In this document: positions 1 through 8,641 of the stretch, piece by piece
How the letters are laid out: each line of letters opens with the position of its first letter
Numbering within the stretch: the stretch's first letter is position 1
NCBI RefSeq assembly: GCF_000092065.1
Contig: NC_009363.1
Span: forward strand, 124,001 to 188,000
Source: Ostreococcus lucimarinus CCE9901
Taxonomy: Eukaryota; Chlorophyta; Mamiellophyceae; Mamiellales; Bathycoccaceae
Length of the DNA stretch: 64,000 nucleotides
Direction of reading: 5' to 3'
Translations under genes and position numbers: made by a program
Notes under the pieces: model-generated
Told to the model about the DNA's origin: nothing
Database searches by the model: none
What the model saw: only the letters and a program-made list of their open reading frames with translations

Positions 1-133
1 CGGTCCTCGCGCGCGCGTCCCCCGTCGTCATCCCTCCCTCTCGCTCGCTCGCCGCCCGCTGCGCCTTGCTCGCTCGCTGCGTCTTGCTCGACATCTTCGC
101 CACCGCGCGCGAGAACCACGACTCCTTCCCCAT
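1..133 (-). CDS. N-terminal part of an unidentified gene running off the left edge
   Basis: Reading leftwards from an ATG at 133 the frame stays open to the edge (44 codons). The peptide starts MGKESWFSRAVAKM and continues Ser/Lys/Gln/Arg-rich, a more protein-like composition than the Arg-only shadow frames around it. It faces away from the next gene at 523, which fits the divergent layout common in this window. No family is recognised and only the N-terminus is visible, so this could still be chance. Confidence 0.4.
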   Translation of the reverse strand, partial: MGKESWFSRAVAKMSSKTQRASKAQRAASEREGGMTTGDARART

Positions 134-522
134 GTCGTCGCCGCGCCTCGTTCGTTCGTTCGTTCGTTCGAATCAAATCTCAAATCCGACCCCTCGTCGT
201 CGCCGTCGTCGCGACGCGTTCGATCCCGATCGACGCGCGACGCCGCGCGTCGTCGTCCTTCGTCGCGCTCGCGCGGTCGCCGCGTCGCGATCGCCGTCGC
301 TCGACGATCCGGGTCGCGTCGTCGCGCGCGCGCGAGTGCCGAGCTCGATCGATCGATCGAACGCGTCGCGTCGCGCGCGTCGACCGCGCGACCGCGGCGC
401 CGGTCGACGACGCGCCGGCGCGCGGCGCGCGCGACGACGCCGACGCGCGCGCGCGACGTCGCGGCGCGCGACGGTCGGATTGGATGTCGTTTCGGACGCG
501 CCGCGTCGGCACACGCGCGCGC
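134..522. other. intergenic region with short simple repeats
   Basis: No convincing gene is seen. It holds a run of five CGTT/TTCG tetranucleotides near 150-171 and very CpG-rich sequence with several Arg-rich chance frames. It probably serves as the divergent promoter for the genes starting at 133 (minus) and 523 (plus); that role is inferred from position only. Confidence 0.5.
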
Positions 523-525
523 ATG

Positions 526-561
<36 letters not shown>

Positions 562-1170
562 ACGCGACGCGTGCTGCGCGACGTCGTCCGCGCGCGACGC
601 GCGCTTCGCGAGATCCGCGCGTCGCTCGACGCGAATCGCGCGCGGACGACGCGCGATTCGCGTCGAGCGTCGCGACGCGCGCGGTCGGACGCCGCGCGCG
701 CGATCGCGCGCGACGCGAAGCGCGCGTCGAAGCGCGACGAAACGGACGCGCGAACGGCGACGGCGGCGACGCGCGCGCGGTTGGCGACGGCGGCGACGCG
801 CGCGCGCGAGACGAGCGAGACGCTCGCGGCGGCGCTCGCGGCGGCGGCCGACGCGCGAGGCGGCGCGCGAGCGCTCGAGGACGCGCGAGGCGAGGTCGAG
901 GACGCGAGGCGAGCGATTCGGGACGGCGCGCGCGCGATCGAGGCGCGCGCGAGGGCGATCGGGGCGACGATGGCGGCGACGGCGGCGGACGTCGAGGACG
1001 CGACGGAGGCGCGAGACGCGCGCGAGCGCGCGAGGCGGGCGACGGAGGCGGATTTCGAGCGCGCGCTCGCGCGCGAGCGGCGCGCGTGCGAGCGCGCGAT
1101 CGATGCGATGGACGCGCGCGCGCGCGATTGCGTCGTCGACGTCGCCGTCGCTCGACGCGGCGTCGCGTAA
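523..1170 (+). CDS. small Ala/Arg-rich coiled-coil protein of unknown function
   Basis: A 215-residue protein starting at the ATG that opens a run of 12 Asp residues encoded by a GAC repeat; an upstream in-frame ATG at 484 would add 13 basic residues. The rest is almost entirely Ala, Arg, Glu and Asp with heptad-like spacing, suggesting a long helix or coiled coil without recognisable catalytic motifs. The frame is followed immediately by several TGTAA motifs, the usual green-algal polyadenylation signal, which supports this strand. Low-complexity GC-rich sequence opens many frames here, so the call is moderate. No family is recognised. Confidence 0.5.
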
Positions 1171-1227
1171 CGTCACGTCAATGTAAAGTCAGTGTAATGT
1201 AATGTAACGTCAATGCAATGTAATGCG
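1168..1227 (+). promoter_or_regulatory. cluster of TGTAA polyadenylation-like signals
   Basis: Directly after the stop at 1168-1170 the GC-rich sequence gives way to about 55 bases with repeated AATGTAA units: five ATGTAA/TGTAA copies between roughly 1180 and 1222. UGUAA is the established poly(A) signal of chlorophyte algae. The position fits 3'-end formation for the upstream plus-strand gene. Confidence 0.4.
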
Positions 1228-1349
1228 GCGCGTCGTAACGCGACGCGACGGACGCCGCGCCGACGGACGCCGCCTCGAATCGACGCCGCGTCGACGCGCG
1301 CGTCGGCGTCGCGTCGACGCGCGCGTCGACGTCGTCTCGCGTCGACGCG

Positions 1350-2441
1350 ATGACGATTTCATTCGCCGCGGCGGCGGCGGCGGCTTCGACGTCGACCGCG
1401 CGCGCGCGTCGACCGCGCGCGCGCGTCGACGCGGCGACGCGCGACGGCGACGGCGACCGCGCGCGTCGCCGCGTCGTCTGTCGCCTCGCGCGCGCGCCGC
1501 AGCGGCTGAGCGCCAACAAAAAGCGCGCGAAGCGCGAGCGCGAGGACGCGCGGCGAGAGGCGCGAAAAGTGTCGCGCGAGGACGGCGCGCTGCGCGGCCG
1601 GGTCGAGGACGCCGAGCACGAGGCGCGACGGTGGCTCGGACAACACTTTTTGGTGGACGCGAGCGTGGTGACGGACGCGGTGGAGGCGGCGAGGCTGGGA
1701 GCGGGGGAGCGAGTGCTGGAGATTGGACCGGGGACGGGAAACTTGACGAACGAGATGCTGAAGCGCGGGGCGCGCGTGTTGGCGGTGGAGAAGGATAGGA
1801 ATTTAGCGGAGAAATTACGGGAAGGGTTGTGCGTGGAGTATAAAGATGCGTTCGAGTTGGTGGAGGGGGATTTTTTGAAGTGGGACGGATTGGCGACGGC
1901 GTTTGAGCGCGCGACGCCGGAGACGCCGAGGGCGAAAGTGGTGGCGAATATTCCGTACAACATCACCACAGACGTGTTGAAGGTGTTGCTTCCGATGGGT
2001 GACACGTTTGAGGATATGATTTTTATGTTTCAAGAGGAAGTGGCGCAGCGTTTGGTGCGCGACGACGCCGGCGGCGGAGACTATCGGGCGATGAGCGTTC
2101 GCGTCCACTACTACTCCAAGCCGTATTACATCCGTCCAGTTTTGCGTGATTGCTTCATGCCGCCGCCGAACGTGGAATCGTGTTTAATCGGATTCAAGCC
2201 GAAAGAGCCGCACGAGCTCTTACCCTTGAACGGCACCGACAAGCAATTCTTCACCTTTGTCCAGGCGTGCTTCGCGCAAAAGCGTAAAATGTTACGCAAC
2301 AACCTCAAGGCGGTGTGCGACGAGGCGACGATGGACGGCGCGTTCGCGTTGCTCGACCGCGGACTTAAAGTTCGTCCGCAAGAGCTCACCATGGAGGAGT
2401 ACGTCAAACTATTCAATTTCGTACGCGATCGAGAGACGTGA
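1350..2441 (+). CDS. rRNA adenine N6-dimethyltransferase, KsgA/PFC1-like, probably plastid
   Basis: A 363-residue SAM-dependent rRNA dimethylase that would methylate the two adjacent adenines near the 3' end of small-subunit rRNA. After an Ala/Arg/Ser-rich N-terminus of about 90 residues (transit-peptide-like) the family motifs follow: LGQHFLVD at 96, the SAM-binding EIGPGTGNLT at 124, the acidic VEKD after strand 2, and the catalytic NIPYNI at 200. The C-terminal KsgA small domain includes FAQKRKMLRNNL. The bacterial-type sequence plus N-terminal extension points to the chloroplast (PFC1-like) or mitochondrion rather than cytosolic DIM1. The 3' end converges with the minus-strand gene at 2495. 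Confidence 0.93.
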   Translation: MTISFAAAAAAASTSTARARRPRARVDAATRDGDGDRARRRVVCRLARAPQRLSANKKRAKREREDARREARKVSREDGALRGRVEDAEHEARRWLGQHFLVDASVVTDAVEAARLGAGERVLEIGPGTGNLTNEMLKRGARVLAVEKDRNLAEKLREGLCVEYKDAFELVEGDFLKWDGLATAFERATPETPRAKVVANIPYNITTDVLKVLLPMGDTFEDMIFMFQEEVAQRLVRDDAGGGDYRAMSVRVHYYSKPYYIRPVLRDCFMPPPNVESCLIGFKPKEPHELLPLNGTDKQFFTFVQACFAQKRKMLRNNLKAVCDEATMDGAFALLDRGLKVRPQELTMEEYVKLFNFVRDRET

Positions 2442-2494
2442 GCTCGCGTCTCGCGTCGTTGTAGCATTACATCGTTACCATATAATGTGTACTC

Positions 2495-2767
2495 TCACGC
2501 GCTCGCCTTCATGAACAACTGCACCCCGTGCACGATGCTCCACACCCATCCGACGAAGAACACGAAACACATCAACCACATCATCGCGAAACACTTCAAC
2601 CCTTCGAACGTTTTGTTTGCGGTCACGCACGCGACGAGCGTCCCCACTCCGGGGAAGATGATGTTCAGCACCATGGCGACGATGGCGATCGGTTTTTTCG
2701 CCTTGACGAGGGCATCGTCGTGCGTTTTGCGCAAAAAATCTTGAATCTTTTTCAGCGTGTCGCTCAT
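2495..2767 (-). CDS. small two-TM membrane protein, SPEC3/Stum-like
   Basis: A 90-residue protein. The ATG at 2767 is chosen because upstream codons are only Arg-rich low-complexity sequence. An amphipathic start (MSDTLKKIQDFLRK) is followed by a membrane segment with the motif VLNIIFPGVGTL at about 34-45 and a second hydrophobic helix at about 60-80. The PGxGT turn between membrane segments resembles the SPEC3/Stum family of small membrane proteins, but this is from memory and weak. It converges with the dimethylase gene, leaving 53 bp between stop codons. Confidence 0.75.
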   Translation of the reverse strand: MSDTLKKIQDFLRKTHDDALVKAKKPIAIVAMVLNIIFPGVGTLVACVTANKTFEGLKCFAMMWLMCFVFFVGWVWSIVHGVQLFMKASA

Positions 2768-2919
2768 CTCGTGCTTCGCGCGTTCCAGGCGTCGTCGTCG
2801 TCGAGGGAGAGGCTCGTTTTGACGACGCGGTCGGTCTGGGCGGTCGGTCGGTCGGTCGCGGCGCAAACTGGAATCTGATAAAATACAACACGAATAAAGC
2901 CTAAATGCGGGCGAAGCGC

Positions 2920-3531
2920 TCATCCGAACGTGTTCAACGCGCCCTGGGTTTGCTCTAGAAAGCTCGCGAGTCGCGCGCGGGCGACTTTCGCCGCCGCCGG
3001 CTTGGCGCGCTCCGTCTCGTCGTCGTCCTCCGGCGGCGCGCGCCACGACTCGGCGAGCGGGCCGTCCCACCATCCGAACGGTACGTCCCGCAATCGCGCG
3101 TCGTGCGCTCGCAGAGCCTGCGCTATGAATTCTGCATCCTCAACGCTCACTTTACGCGCGTCTTCGTGCACGGTGGGCGTGAGTAAGACGCCTCCCGGAA
3201 TCGTCCCGGCGTCTCCGCGTCCGCCCAGCAGCGCGCGCGCCAGCGCCGTCGTCGGCGGCGACGCGCGCGAATCGCCGCGTATCATCACCACGCCTCGCGC
3301 GCTCGCGAGATTTAAGTACGCGTTCGACGCGCTCACGCCCCAGCACTTGGCGCACGCCGCGTCGTCGCGCGTCGTCGTCGTCGTCGTCTCGTCGCGCGCT
3401 GTCCCAGGGGGCGTCGCGCGCGCGGCGCCGGCGAAATCCGGCGGCAGCGCCACGGCGAAGATGGCGCGGTAGGGCTCGATGGCGGCGAAAAATGCGTCGC
3501 CTCTGAGCACGCCTCGCGCCGCGCCGCGCAT
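2920..3531 (-). CDS. conserved-looking hypothetical protein
   Basis: A 203-residue protein with ordered-looking sequence and no recognised family. It has an N-terminal segment EPYRAIFAVALPPDF, a Thr/Asp-rich linker, then WGVSASNAYLNLASARGVVMIRGD, a Gly-rich loop and TIPGGVLLTPTVHEDARK, and a charged C-terminal helix with LASFLEQTQGAL. There is no signal peptide or membrane segment. It lies 132 bp downstream of the BUD31 gene on the same strand. No function is proposed. Confidence 0.7.
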   Translation of the reverse strand: MRGAARGVLRGDAFFAAIEPYRAIFAVALPPDFAGAARATPPGTARDETTTTTTRDDAACAKCWGVSASNAYLNLASARGVVMIRGDSRASPPTTALARALLGGRGDAGTIPGGVLLTPTVHEDARKVSVEDAEFIAQALRAHDARLRDVPFGWWDGPLAESWRAPPEDDDETERAKPAAAKVARARLASFLEQTQGALNTFG

Positions 3532-3663
3532 GGCGATTCCGCGCGTCGCGGAGTGCGCCGGAGCGGGCGCTTTCGAACGCGACGGTTTCGATTCCTCGTG
3601 CTAAAAGTTTGGTCTGCGCTAAAATGTTTCTACTGATTGCGACTGCTCGACCGCGACGTTGGG

Positions 3664-4299
3664 TCAATCCAACCCGTCGTGCGCCTCGACCGCGGCGCCA
3701 CCGCCCGTCATCTCTCGCTTCAACGCGGCGATGCGCTTCGCCACGTCCGGGTCCTCCTCCGCCTCTGACTCGGCGGATTTGCGCTTCTTGGTCGCCTTCT
3801 TCTCCACGTCCTCGGTGATCGGTGTGTTCCACCAGATTGGACCGCCCATGATACCGTCCCCGGAACAACACGAGATGCATCCCGTCTTCACGTTCGGCGT
3901 CAAGCGCTGTTGCGGCGCTCTCGACGCCATCGGCACGCGACAGATGCTCGCCGTGCCGAAATTCGTCGCCGACTTTTGAATCGACAAGAGCGAACACAAA
4001 TTCTCGTACCCTGGTTTGCGCCATTTTGAAATCAGCGCCTGATCAGCGATTTTCTCGCGGCACAAGTAATCGTACAGCTCGCGCTTCAACGCTTTGCGCT
4101 TGTACATCAAATCGAATACGAAGCGATTCTTCTCCCAGTGAATCCTGTGAATTCGCCACGACAACTCATTCTTCCTCTTCCCCTCGTGCTCCTCGTTCAC
4201 CGCGTCCTTCATCTGATTCTCGAAATCCTCGATCGCGTGTTCGATCATATCGAACCCCTCGGGCGGCTGTTTCCCTTTCAATCGTCGTCGAAACGACAT
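3664..4299 (-). CDS. BUD31: BUD31/G10 spliceosome-associated protein
   Basis: A 211-residue member of the BUD31/G10 family, a core component of activated spliceosomes. Family landmarks are the early PPEGFDMIE, the HEGKRKNE block at about 39, the helical FVFDLMYKRKALKRELYDY region, and SKWRKPGYENLC followed by NFGTASICRVP. A C-terminal extension rich in Lys, Glu and Ala (KKRKSAESEAEEDPDV) goes beyond the usual ~145 residues. The zinc-binding C-terminus is eroded: where relatives have a CCLRC-type cluster this protein has CSLLS, and only GCISCC remains of the last cysteine cluster. The identification rests on overall similarity and is firm. Confidence 0.9.
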   Translation of the reverse strand: MSFRRRLKGKQPPEGFDMIEHAIEDFENQMKDAVNEEHEGKRKNELSWRIHRIHWEKNRFVFDLMYKRKALKRELYDYLCREKIADQALISKWRKPGYENLCSLLSIQKSATNFGTASICRVPMASRAPQQRLTPNVKTGCISCCSGDGIMGGPIWWNTPITEDVEKKATKKRKSAESEAEEDPDVAKRIAALKREMTGGGAAVEAHDGLD

Positions 4300-4549
4300 C
4301 GCGCCTCGCGTTGGCTTAGGGATTCACCGGGACGATTGGCGTCGAAATATCACCCGTCGCCGCGCGAGGAGACTGTGATGCGCGCCGCGCACCGCTTAGG
4401 GACGTGGACGTTGGATCACGCACTGTCGTGCGAACGCGCGCGCGCGTGATTCGGACGACGACGATTTGAAGACGCGCTGAGGAATGAGAACAAAGTCTAC
4501 GCGCGCGAGCGCCGACGCCTCGCGGCGGATGGTTTCAAAATCTAAATGT

Positions 4550-5938
4550 CTAGTTGTCGACCGAAATTACGCGTCCCGTGGCGTCGCGCGTGAGCTTAGA
4601 GTCGTCGCCGCCGTCCGCGGCGCGCCAAGCGACGTCGAGCTCGGGGCGGATGGCTCGCAGATTGTTGACGAGTCGCTCCCACTCGTCGTCTTGGGCGCCG
4701 GGATTGCCACCGACGACGAGCGTTCGTAAATCAGAGAAAGTCTGAGGGTTTTCGAACGCTTTGACGACCGCGCGGAGGCCTTCGACGGTTAAACCCACGG
4801 CACCGAGGTCGAGGAGCGTGAGAGAAGATCCTTGGCCGGCGCCGAAAATTTTTGCGACTCCGGCGTCGCCGAGTCCGGCGTTGTCGAAGAGCGCGAGAGA
4901 CTTTGAAGCCTTCAGCACAAACCCCAATGAGTCGGCCGCGTCGACGGTGATCGCGCACGCTCCGAGATCAAGTGATTCTGGCACTCGAGTCCCGAACGCA
5001 CCCTTCGCGAGCGTGGCTAATCCAGCGTCACCGAACGCGTTGCCTCGTAAATTCGCACTCACCAAATTTGGACACGCGGCGAGGAAGCTGTCGAGCGCCT
5101 CGACGTCTTTCGCGTCCTCGATCTCGCACTGCACGAACTCAACCGCGGTGATGCTTAATTTTTGCGTTCCAATCGTGAACAGGCCATCGCCGAAGCACGC
5201 GTGAGCGCCCCCTTTACCGAGCTTCACGCCGTTCATCTCTAGCGCCTCCACGCTCGCTCGCGACGCCAAACCCGCGCCCACGGCGCGCAACCCTTCCGCT
5301 CCGATGGCGCATCTCGTCAAACCCAGTCGCTTCAACGGGCACGGTGACTTCAAGAACTCCCCCAGTGCGCTCGCGCTGGCGGTATCGAGCGCGTTATCCG
5401 TCAAATCGAGCGTCTCGAGCGTCGCTCCCTCGCTCGCTCCGTTAAACGTCGCCGCGTATCCCACCGCGCCCAATTTCTCATTCCTCCCCAACCGCAGCTC
5501 GCGCATCGCGCACTGCGCCATGCACTTCCCCAACGCCCGTCCGTGCTCGTCTCGCACGCCTTTATACTCTAAATCGAGCCTCTCCAGCGCCGCTCCGTGC
5601 GCCGCGCCCCGCAGCGTCGTCTCCAGCGCGCTCTCCGTCCCGTCGTCCCCATCGTCCCCGAACGTTTCGTCTCCCACGCACATCGACTTGATGGACGTAT
5701 TTATCGCCAAGCACGCCGCCCACGCGCGCGCCGCGGGCGCGCTCACGCGATGCCCCGAGGCGTAAAACTCTCGCACGTGTTCATTCTCCTCGAGCGCCTT
5801 CGCCGTGGCGATTTGCGTCGCTTCGTCGAACGCGCGCACGCGCAGCACGTGCACCGATCGAAGCGCGGCGTCGTTCGCTTCGATGCGCGCGAGCCAGGAC
5901 GGTCGATCGCCCTCGGGCGCGCTTTTACCCCACGCCAT
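4550..5938 (-). CDS. leucine-rich repeat protein, ribonuclease-inhibitor type
   Basis: A 462-residue intronless protein made of about ten RNI-type leucine-rich repeats between roughly residues 110 and 430, with units such as LETLDLTDNALD, LKRLGLTRCAIG, LVSANLRGNAFG and LTLLDLGAVGLT. There is no signal peptide, kinase, F-box or membrane segment, so it is probably a soluble scaffold or adaptor; the partner cannot be told. The 5' end faces the COQ3 gene, whose ATG is 43 bp away, suggesting a shared promoter. Confidence 0.88.
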   Translation of the reverse strand: MAWGKSAPEGDRPSWLARIEANDAALRSVHVLRVRAFDEATQIATAKALEENEHVREFYASGHRVSAPAARAWAACLAINTSIKSMCVGDETFGDDGDDGTESALETTLRGAAHGAALERLDLEYKGVRDEHGRALGKCMAQCAMRELRLGRNEKLGAVGYAATFNGASEGATLETLDLTDNALDTASASALGEFLKSPCPLKRLGLTRCAIGAEGLRAVGAGLASRASVEALEMNGVKLGKGGAHACFGDGLFTIGTQKLSITAVEFVQCEIEDAKDVEALDSFLAACPNLVSANLRGNAFGDAGLATLAKGAFGTRVPESLDLGACAITVDAADSLGFVLKASKSLALFDNAGLGDAGVAKIFGAGQGSSLTLLDLGAVGLTVEGLRAVVKAFENPQTFSDLRTLVVGGNPGAQDDEWERLVNNLRAIRPELDVAWRAADGGDDSKLTRDATGRVISVDN

Positions 5939-5981
5939 CGGCGCGCGCGCGCGACGCGCGGGACGAACGGCGCGGCACTCA

Positions 5982-6872
5982 ATGACGCTTCGACGCCTCG
6001 TGGCGCGATGCGCGACGACCGCGAGAGCGTCGACGAGCGCCGCGGCGATCGATGCGTCGCGCGCGACGCGAGTGCGACGTCACGAGACGTCGGCGGTGAA
6101 GGATGACGCGGGAAAGTTGCCGGGACAAGTGGACGCGAGGGAAAAGGCAAAGTTTGAAGCGGACGCCGCGCTGTGGTGGAACGAAGGCGAGGGCCCGTTC
6201 GCGGCGCTGCACGCGATGAATCCGGTGCGGGTGCGGTTCATACGGGACGGCCTGGTCGGACAGTACGGCGATGTGCTGGGCGGGAACGGGCCGGGGGCGG
6301 CGCTGCGCGGGTTGAAAATTTTAGACGTCGGCTGCGGGGGGGGGATATTGGCGGAGAGTTTGGCTCGATTGGGAGCGCAAGTGACGGCTATTGATGCGGG
6401 TGCGGCTAACATAGCGATCGCGCGCGCGCACGCGGAGTTGGATCCGGATTTAGTGAAGAATTTGAAGTACGAGGCGGTGACGGCGGAGGAACTCGTCGAA
6501 CGCGGCGAAACGTTTGACTGCGTGACGAGTTTGGAGGTCATCGAGCACGTCACCGATCCGTTGGAGTTCACGAAATCGATTGCGAAATTAGTGAAACCGA
6601 AAGGCGCGTTGTTCGTGAGCACGATCAATCGTACGGCGAGATCGTTCGCGTTCGCCATCTTGGCGGCGGAACGCGTGCTCGGCCTCGTGCCGCCGGGAAC
6701 ACATCAGTTCTCAAAGTTTCTCACCCCTGGAGAGATTGCGATGATGGCGGGTCACGCGAATTGTGAGATGGTCGAGCTCGCGGGGATGGTCTACGACCCG
6801 TTGCGAAACAAATGGTCGTTATCTTCCGACACGCAAATCAACTTCATCGCGCACTGCGTCAAGTCGTCGTGA
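5982..6872 (+). CDS. COQ3: ubiquinone biosynthesis O-methyltransferase, mitochondrial (COQ3)
   Basis: A 296-residue protein. The Arg/Ala/Ser-rich first ~40 residues suit a mitochondrial presequence. A class I SAM methyltransferase fold follows: ADAALWWNEGEGPFAALHAMNPVR (characteristic UbiG/COQ3 start), the SAM loop LDVGCGGGILAE at about 114, and EVIEHV in the post-motif II position. COQ3 performs the two O-methylations of ubiquinone synthesis on the matrix side of the inner membrane. The start at 5982 is preferred over an upstream in-frame ATG because that extension overlaps the neighbouring LRR gene. Confidence 0.93.
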   Translation: MTLRRLVARCATTARASTSAAAIDASRATRVRRHETSAVKDDAGKLPGQVDAREKAKFEADAALWWNEGEGPFAALHAMNPVRVRFIRDGLVGQYGDVLGGNGPGAALRGLKILDVGCGGGILAESLARLGAQVTAIDAGAANIAIARAHAELDPDLVKNLKYEAVTAEELVERGETFDCVTSLEVIEHVTDPLEFTKSIAKLVKPKGALFVSTINRTARSFAFAILAAERVLGLVPPGTHQFSKFLTPGEIAMMAGHANCEMVELAGMVYDPLRNKWSLSSDTQINFIAHCVKSS

Positions 6873-6954
6873 GTAAGCGCAGACGAATCGTTAGTTTTAG
6901 AGATTTATTTTATCATACACCGAAGCACGCGTCACGCATATTTCATCACGCGCG

Positions 6955-7491
6955 CTACGCCACGTCCCTGATCGCTATACGGCTCAGCACGGCGTCCGCT
7001 AAACTACCGATCTCGAGCTCATTCTCGTGCACCTTGTACCACTTCTTCAACGCCGCCTCGTCCACCGCCGGCCGCGCGTCGAACGCCACGAGCTCTCCCT
7101 TCACCACGCTTCGCACGCGCTCTAAATCTTCGTCGTTCGCGTCGAACTTACACACGATCAACGCCCTCGTGTTCTCGTCGCCGCCGAAGCGTCGAAACGC
7201 CTCGCTGATGTGCCGCGTCGGCGACAGACAAAACACCAGCTCGCTGTGCACCGCGCGCGTCACCATCGCCCCTCGCTCGCACGCGAGCGCCGCCTTGTAC
7301 GCCGCCAACTCCACGCACGCCAGGCTCGCGATCGCGCGCGCGTCCATCACCGCGCACTCGAGCGTCCCGTCGCGCACCGCCGCGCGCACCTCCTCGGCGT
7401 TCGCGACGTCCGCGAACGTCCACACCGCGAGCTCGCGCGCGGCGCCGCGAGCGGACGTCTTCGGCAGGCGCAGCGCGCGCGACGGCGTCAT
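6955..7491 (-). CDS. CGI121: KEOPS/EKC subunit CGI121 (TPRKB homologue)
   Basis: A 178-residue protein matching the Cgi121/TPRKB family: EVRAAVRDGTLECAVMDARAI in the N-terminal half, then the diagnostic VHSELVFCLSPTRHISEAFRRFG and ALIVCKFD. Cgi121 binds the Bud32 kinase and tRNA in the KEOPS complex that makes t6A37 in ANN-decoding tRNAs. A clear Bud32 gene lies in the same window at 62816. It converges on COQ3 (82 bp between stops), and its start is 61 bp from the divergent small gene at 7553. Confidence 0.88.
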   Translation of the reverse strand: MTPSRALRLPKTSARGAARELAVWTFADVANAEEVRAAVRDGTLECAVMDARAIASLACVELAAYKAALACERGAMVTRAVHSELVFCLSPTRHISEAFRRFGGDENTRALIVCKFDANDEDLERVRSVVKGELVAFDARPAVDEAALKKWYKVHENELEIGSLADAVLSRIAIRDVA

Positions 7492-7552
7492 CCGCGCCGC
7501 TCGCGCGCGCGCTCGCGGTCGTCGTCCCGAATCGTCACTCGCGCGCGCGGCG

Positions 7553-7945
7553 ATGACGACGACGTCCGACGCGCGCGCGAGCGCGAGCGCGAGCGCGAGC
7601 GCGCGTCGCCGCGCGAGCGAATCCCTGCGCGTGCTTCGCGACGGCGCCTACGCGCTCGCGCCGATCGCGTCGCCCGAGGACGACGCCGCGCTCGCGCTCG
7701 ACGGCGACGCCGCGCTCGACGGCGACGCGCGGCGACGCGACGACGCGACGACGCGCGTCGCCGTCCCGGTCGCGCTCGGCGCGAGCGAGCGGCGCGCGTT
7801 CGCGGACGCCGTCGCGGCGTCCGCGCGGGCGTCGAGGCGCGGATCGAGCGGCGCGCGGCGCGCGACGACGCCGCGCGCGACGCTCGAGCGCACCGAGAGC
7901 GAGCGCGCGCTCGAGGCGCTCGCGGCGACGGCGACGGCGACGTAG
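7553..7945 (+). CDS. small hypothetical protein
   Basis: A 130-residue protein beginning with an Ala/Ser-rich stretch, then SLRVLRDGAYALAPIASPEDD, an acidic Asp/Ala segment, and RVAVPVALGASERRAFADAV before a basic C-terminus. No family is recognised. It is favoured over competing frames because it has mixed composition, starts 61 bp from the divergent CGI121 gene, and ends in a normal gap. It could be a chance frame in GC-rich DNA. Confidence 0.45.
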   Translation: MTTTSDARASASASASARRRASESLRVLRDGAYALAPIASPEDDAALALDGDAALDGDARRRDDATTRVAVPVALGASERRAFADAVAASARASRRGSSGARRATTPRATLERTESERALEALAATATAT

Positions 7946-8270
7946 GCCGGTAGCCGCAGGCGTTAGGCGCGCGTGTATTTTACTCACCTCGATCGCGCGA
8001 CGACGCGTCGGATCGCCGCGCGCTCTGAGCGCGCGGCGATCGCATCGGTCGACGACGCGCGCGGTCGACCGCGCGACGCGACACATCCAGCCTCGCCTCG
8101 CTCGCGAGCGCCGCGGACGCGGACGCGCGGTCGAGCGCGGAACGACGTCGACGTCGACGCGGAATCGACCGCGCGAACGAGACCGTCGTCGTCGACGCGC
8201 GACGCGCGACGCGCGAATCGCGAATCCGAAATCGCGACGGAAACCTCGCGCTCGAACGCGCGCGGTGACG
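7946..8270. other. intergenic region
   Basis: These 325 bases hold only Arg-rich chance frames and CG-rich short repeats. The sequence should contain the 3' end of the gene ending at 7945 and the promoter of the NDUFA8 gene. No specific motif was recognised. Confidence 0.5.
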
Positions 8271-8591
8271 ATGAGCGATGAAGAGGCGCGCGCGAGCGCC
8301 GTGCCGGCGTCGGCGATGCTGTTCGCGGTGCACAAACACCTGCAAACGCGATGCGCGGAGAAGACGAGCGCGTTCTTGAAGTGCAAGAAGGGCGATCAAG
8401 ACCCGGAAAAGTGCCTGCGACAGGGCGCGGCGATGACGGGGTGTCTGGTGGAGGTGCTCAGGGACTTGAAGGCGACGTGTGGGGATGAATTGAACGCGTA
8501 CGCGGAGTGCTTAGATTACAGGAGCAATAACTTTGAAAAGTGTCGGCGGGAACAAGAGGCGTTTGAGACGAAGTGCTCGCTCGGGAAGTAA
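8271..8591 (+). CDS. NDUFA8: NADH:ubiquinone oxidoreductase subunit NDUFA8 (CHCH protein)
   Basis: A 106-residue complex I accessory subunit of the twin-CHCH type. Paired cysteine motifs are visible: CAEKTSAFLKC (CX9C) at about 27-37, then C...C in EKCLRQGAAMTGC, CGDELNAYAEC, and CRREQEAFETKC at the end. The block KCKKGDQDPEKCL closely matches plant NDUFA8. Such proteins are imported and oxidised by Mia40 in the intermembrane space. The ATG at 8271 is chosen over an in-frame GTG two codons upstream. It converges with the IF-2 gene, 50 bp between stops. Confidence 0.92.
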   Translation: MSDEEARASAVPASAMLFAVHKHLQTRCAEKTSAFLKCKKGDQDPEKCLRQGAAMTGCLVEVLRDLKATCGDELNAYAECLDYRSNNFEKCRREQEAFETKCSLGK

Positions 8592-8641
8592 GCGTTTGGA
8601 ACGCATTTTTTTTATCGCATCGTAGCAAAGTAGAAACATCC

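Noticed and set aside
28-1176. 382-codon minus-strand frame
   Set aside because: Composition is almost only Arg with Asp/Ala, the antisense shadow of GC-rich repeats; no protein-like segments.
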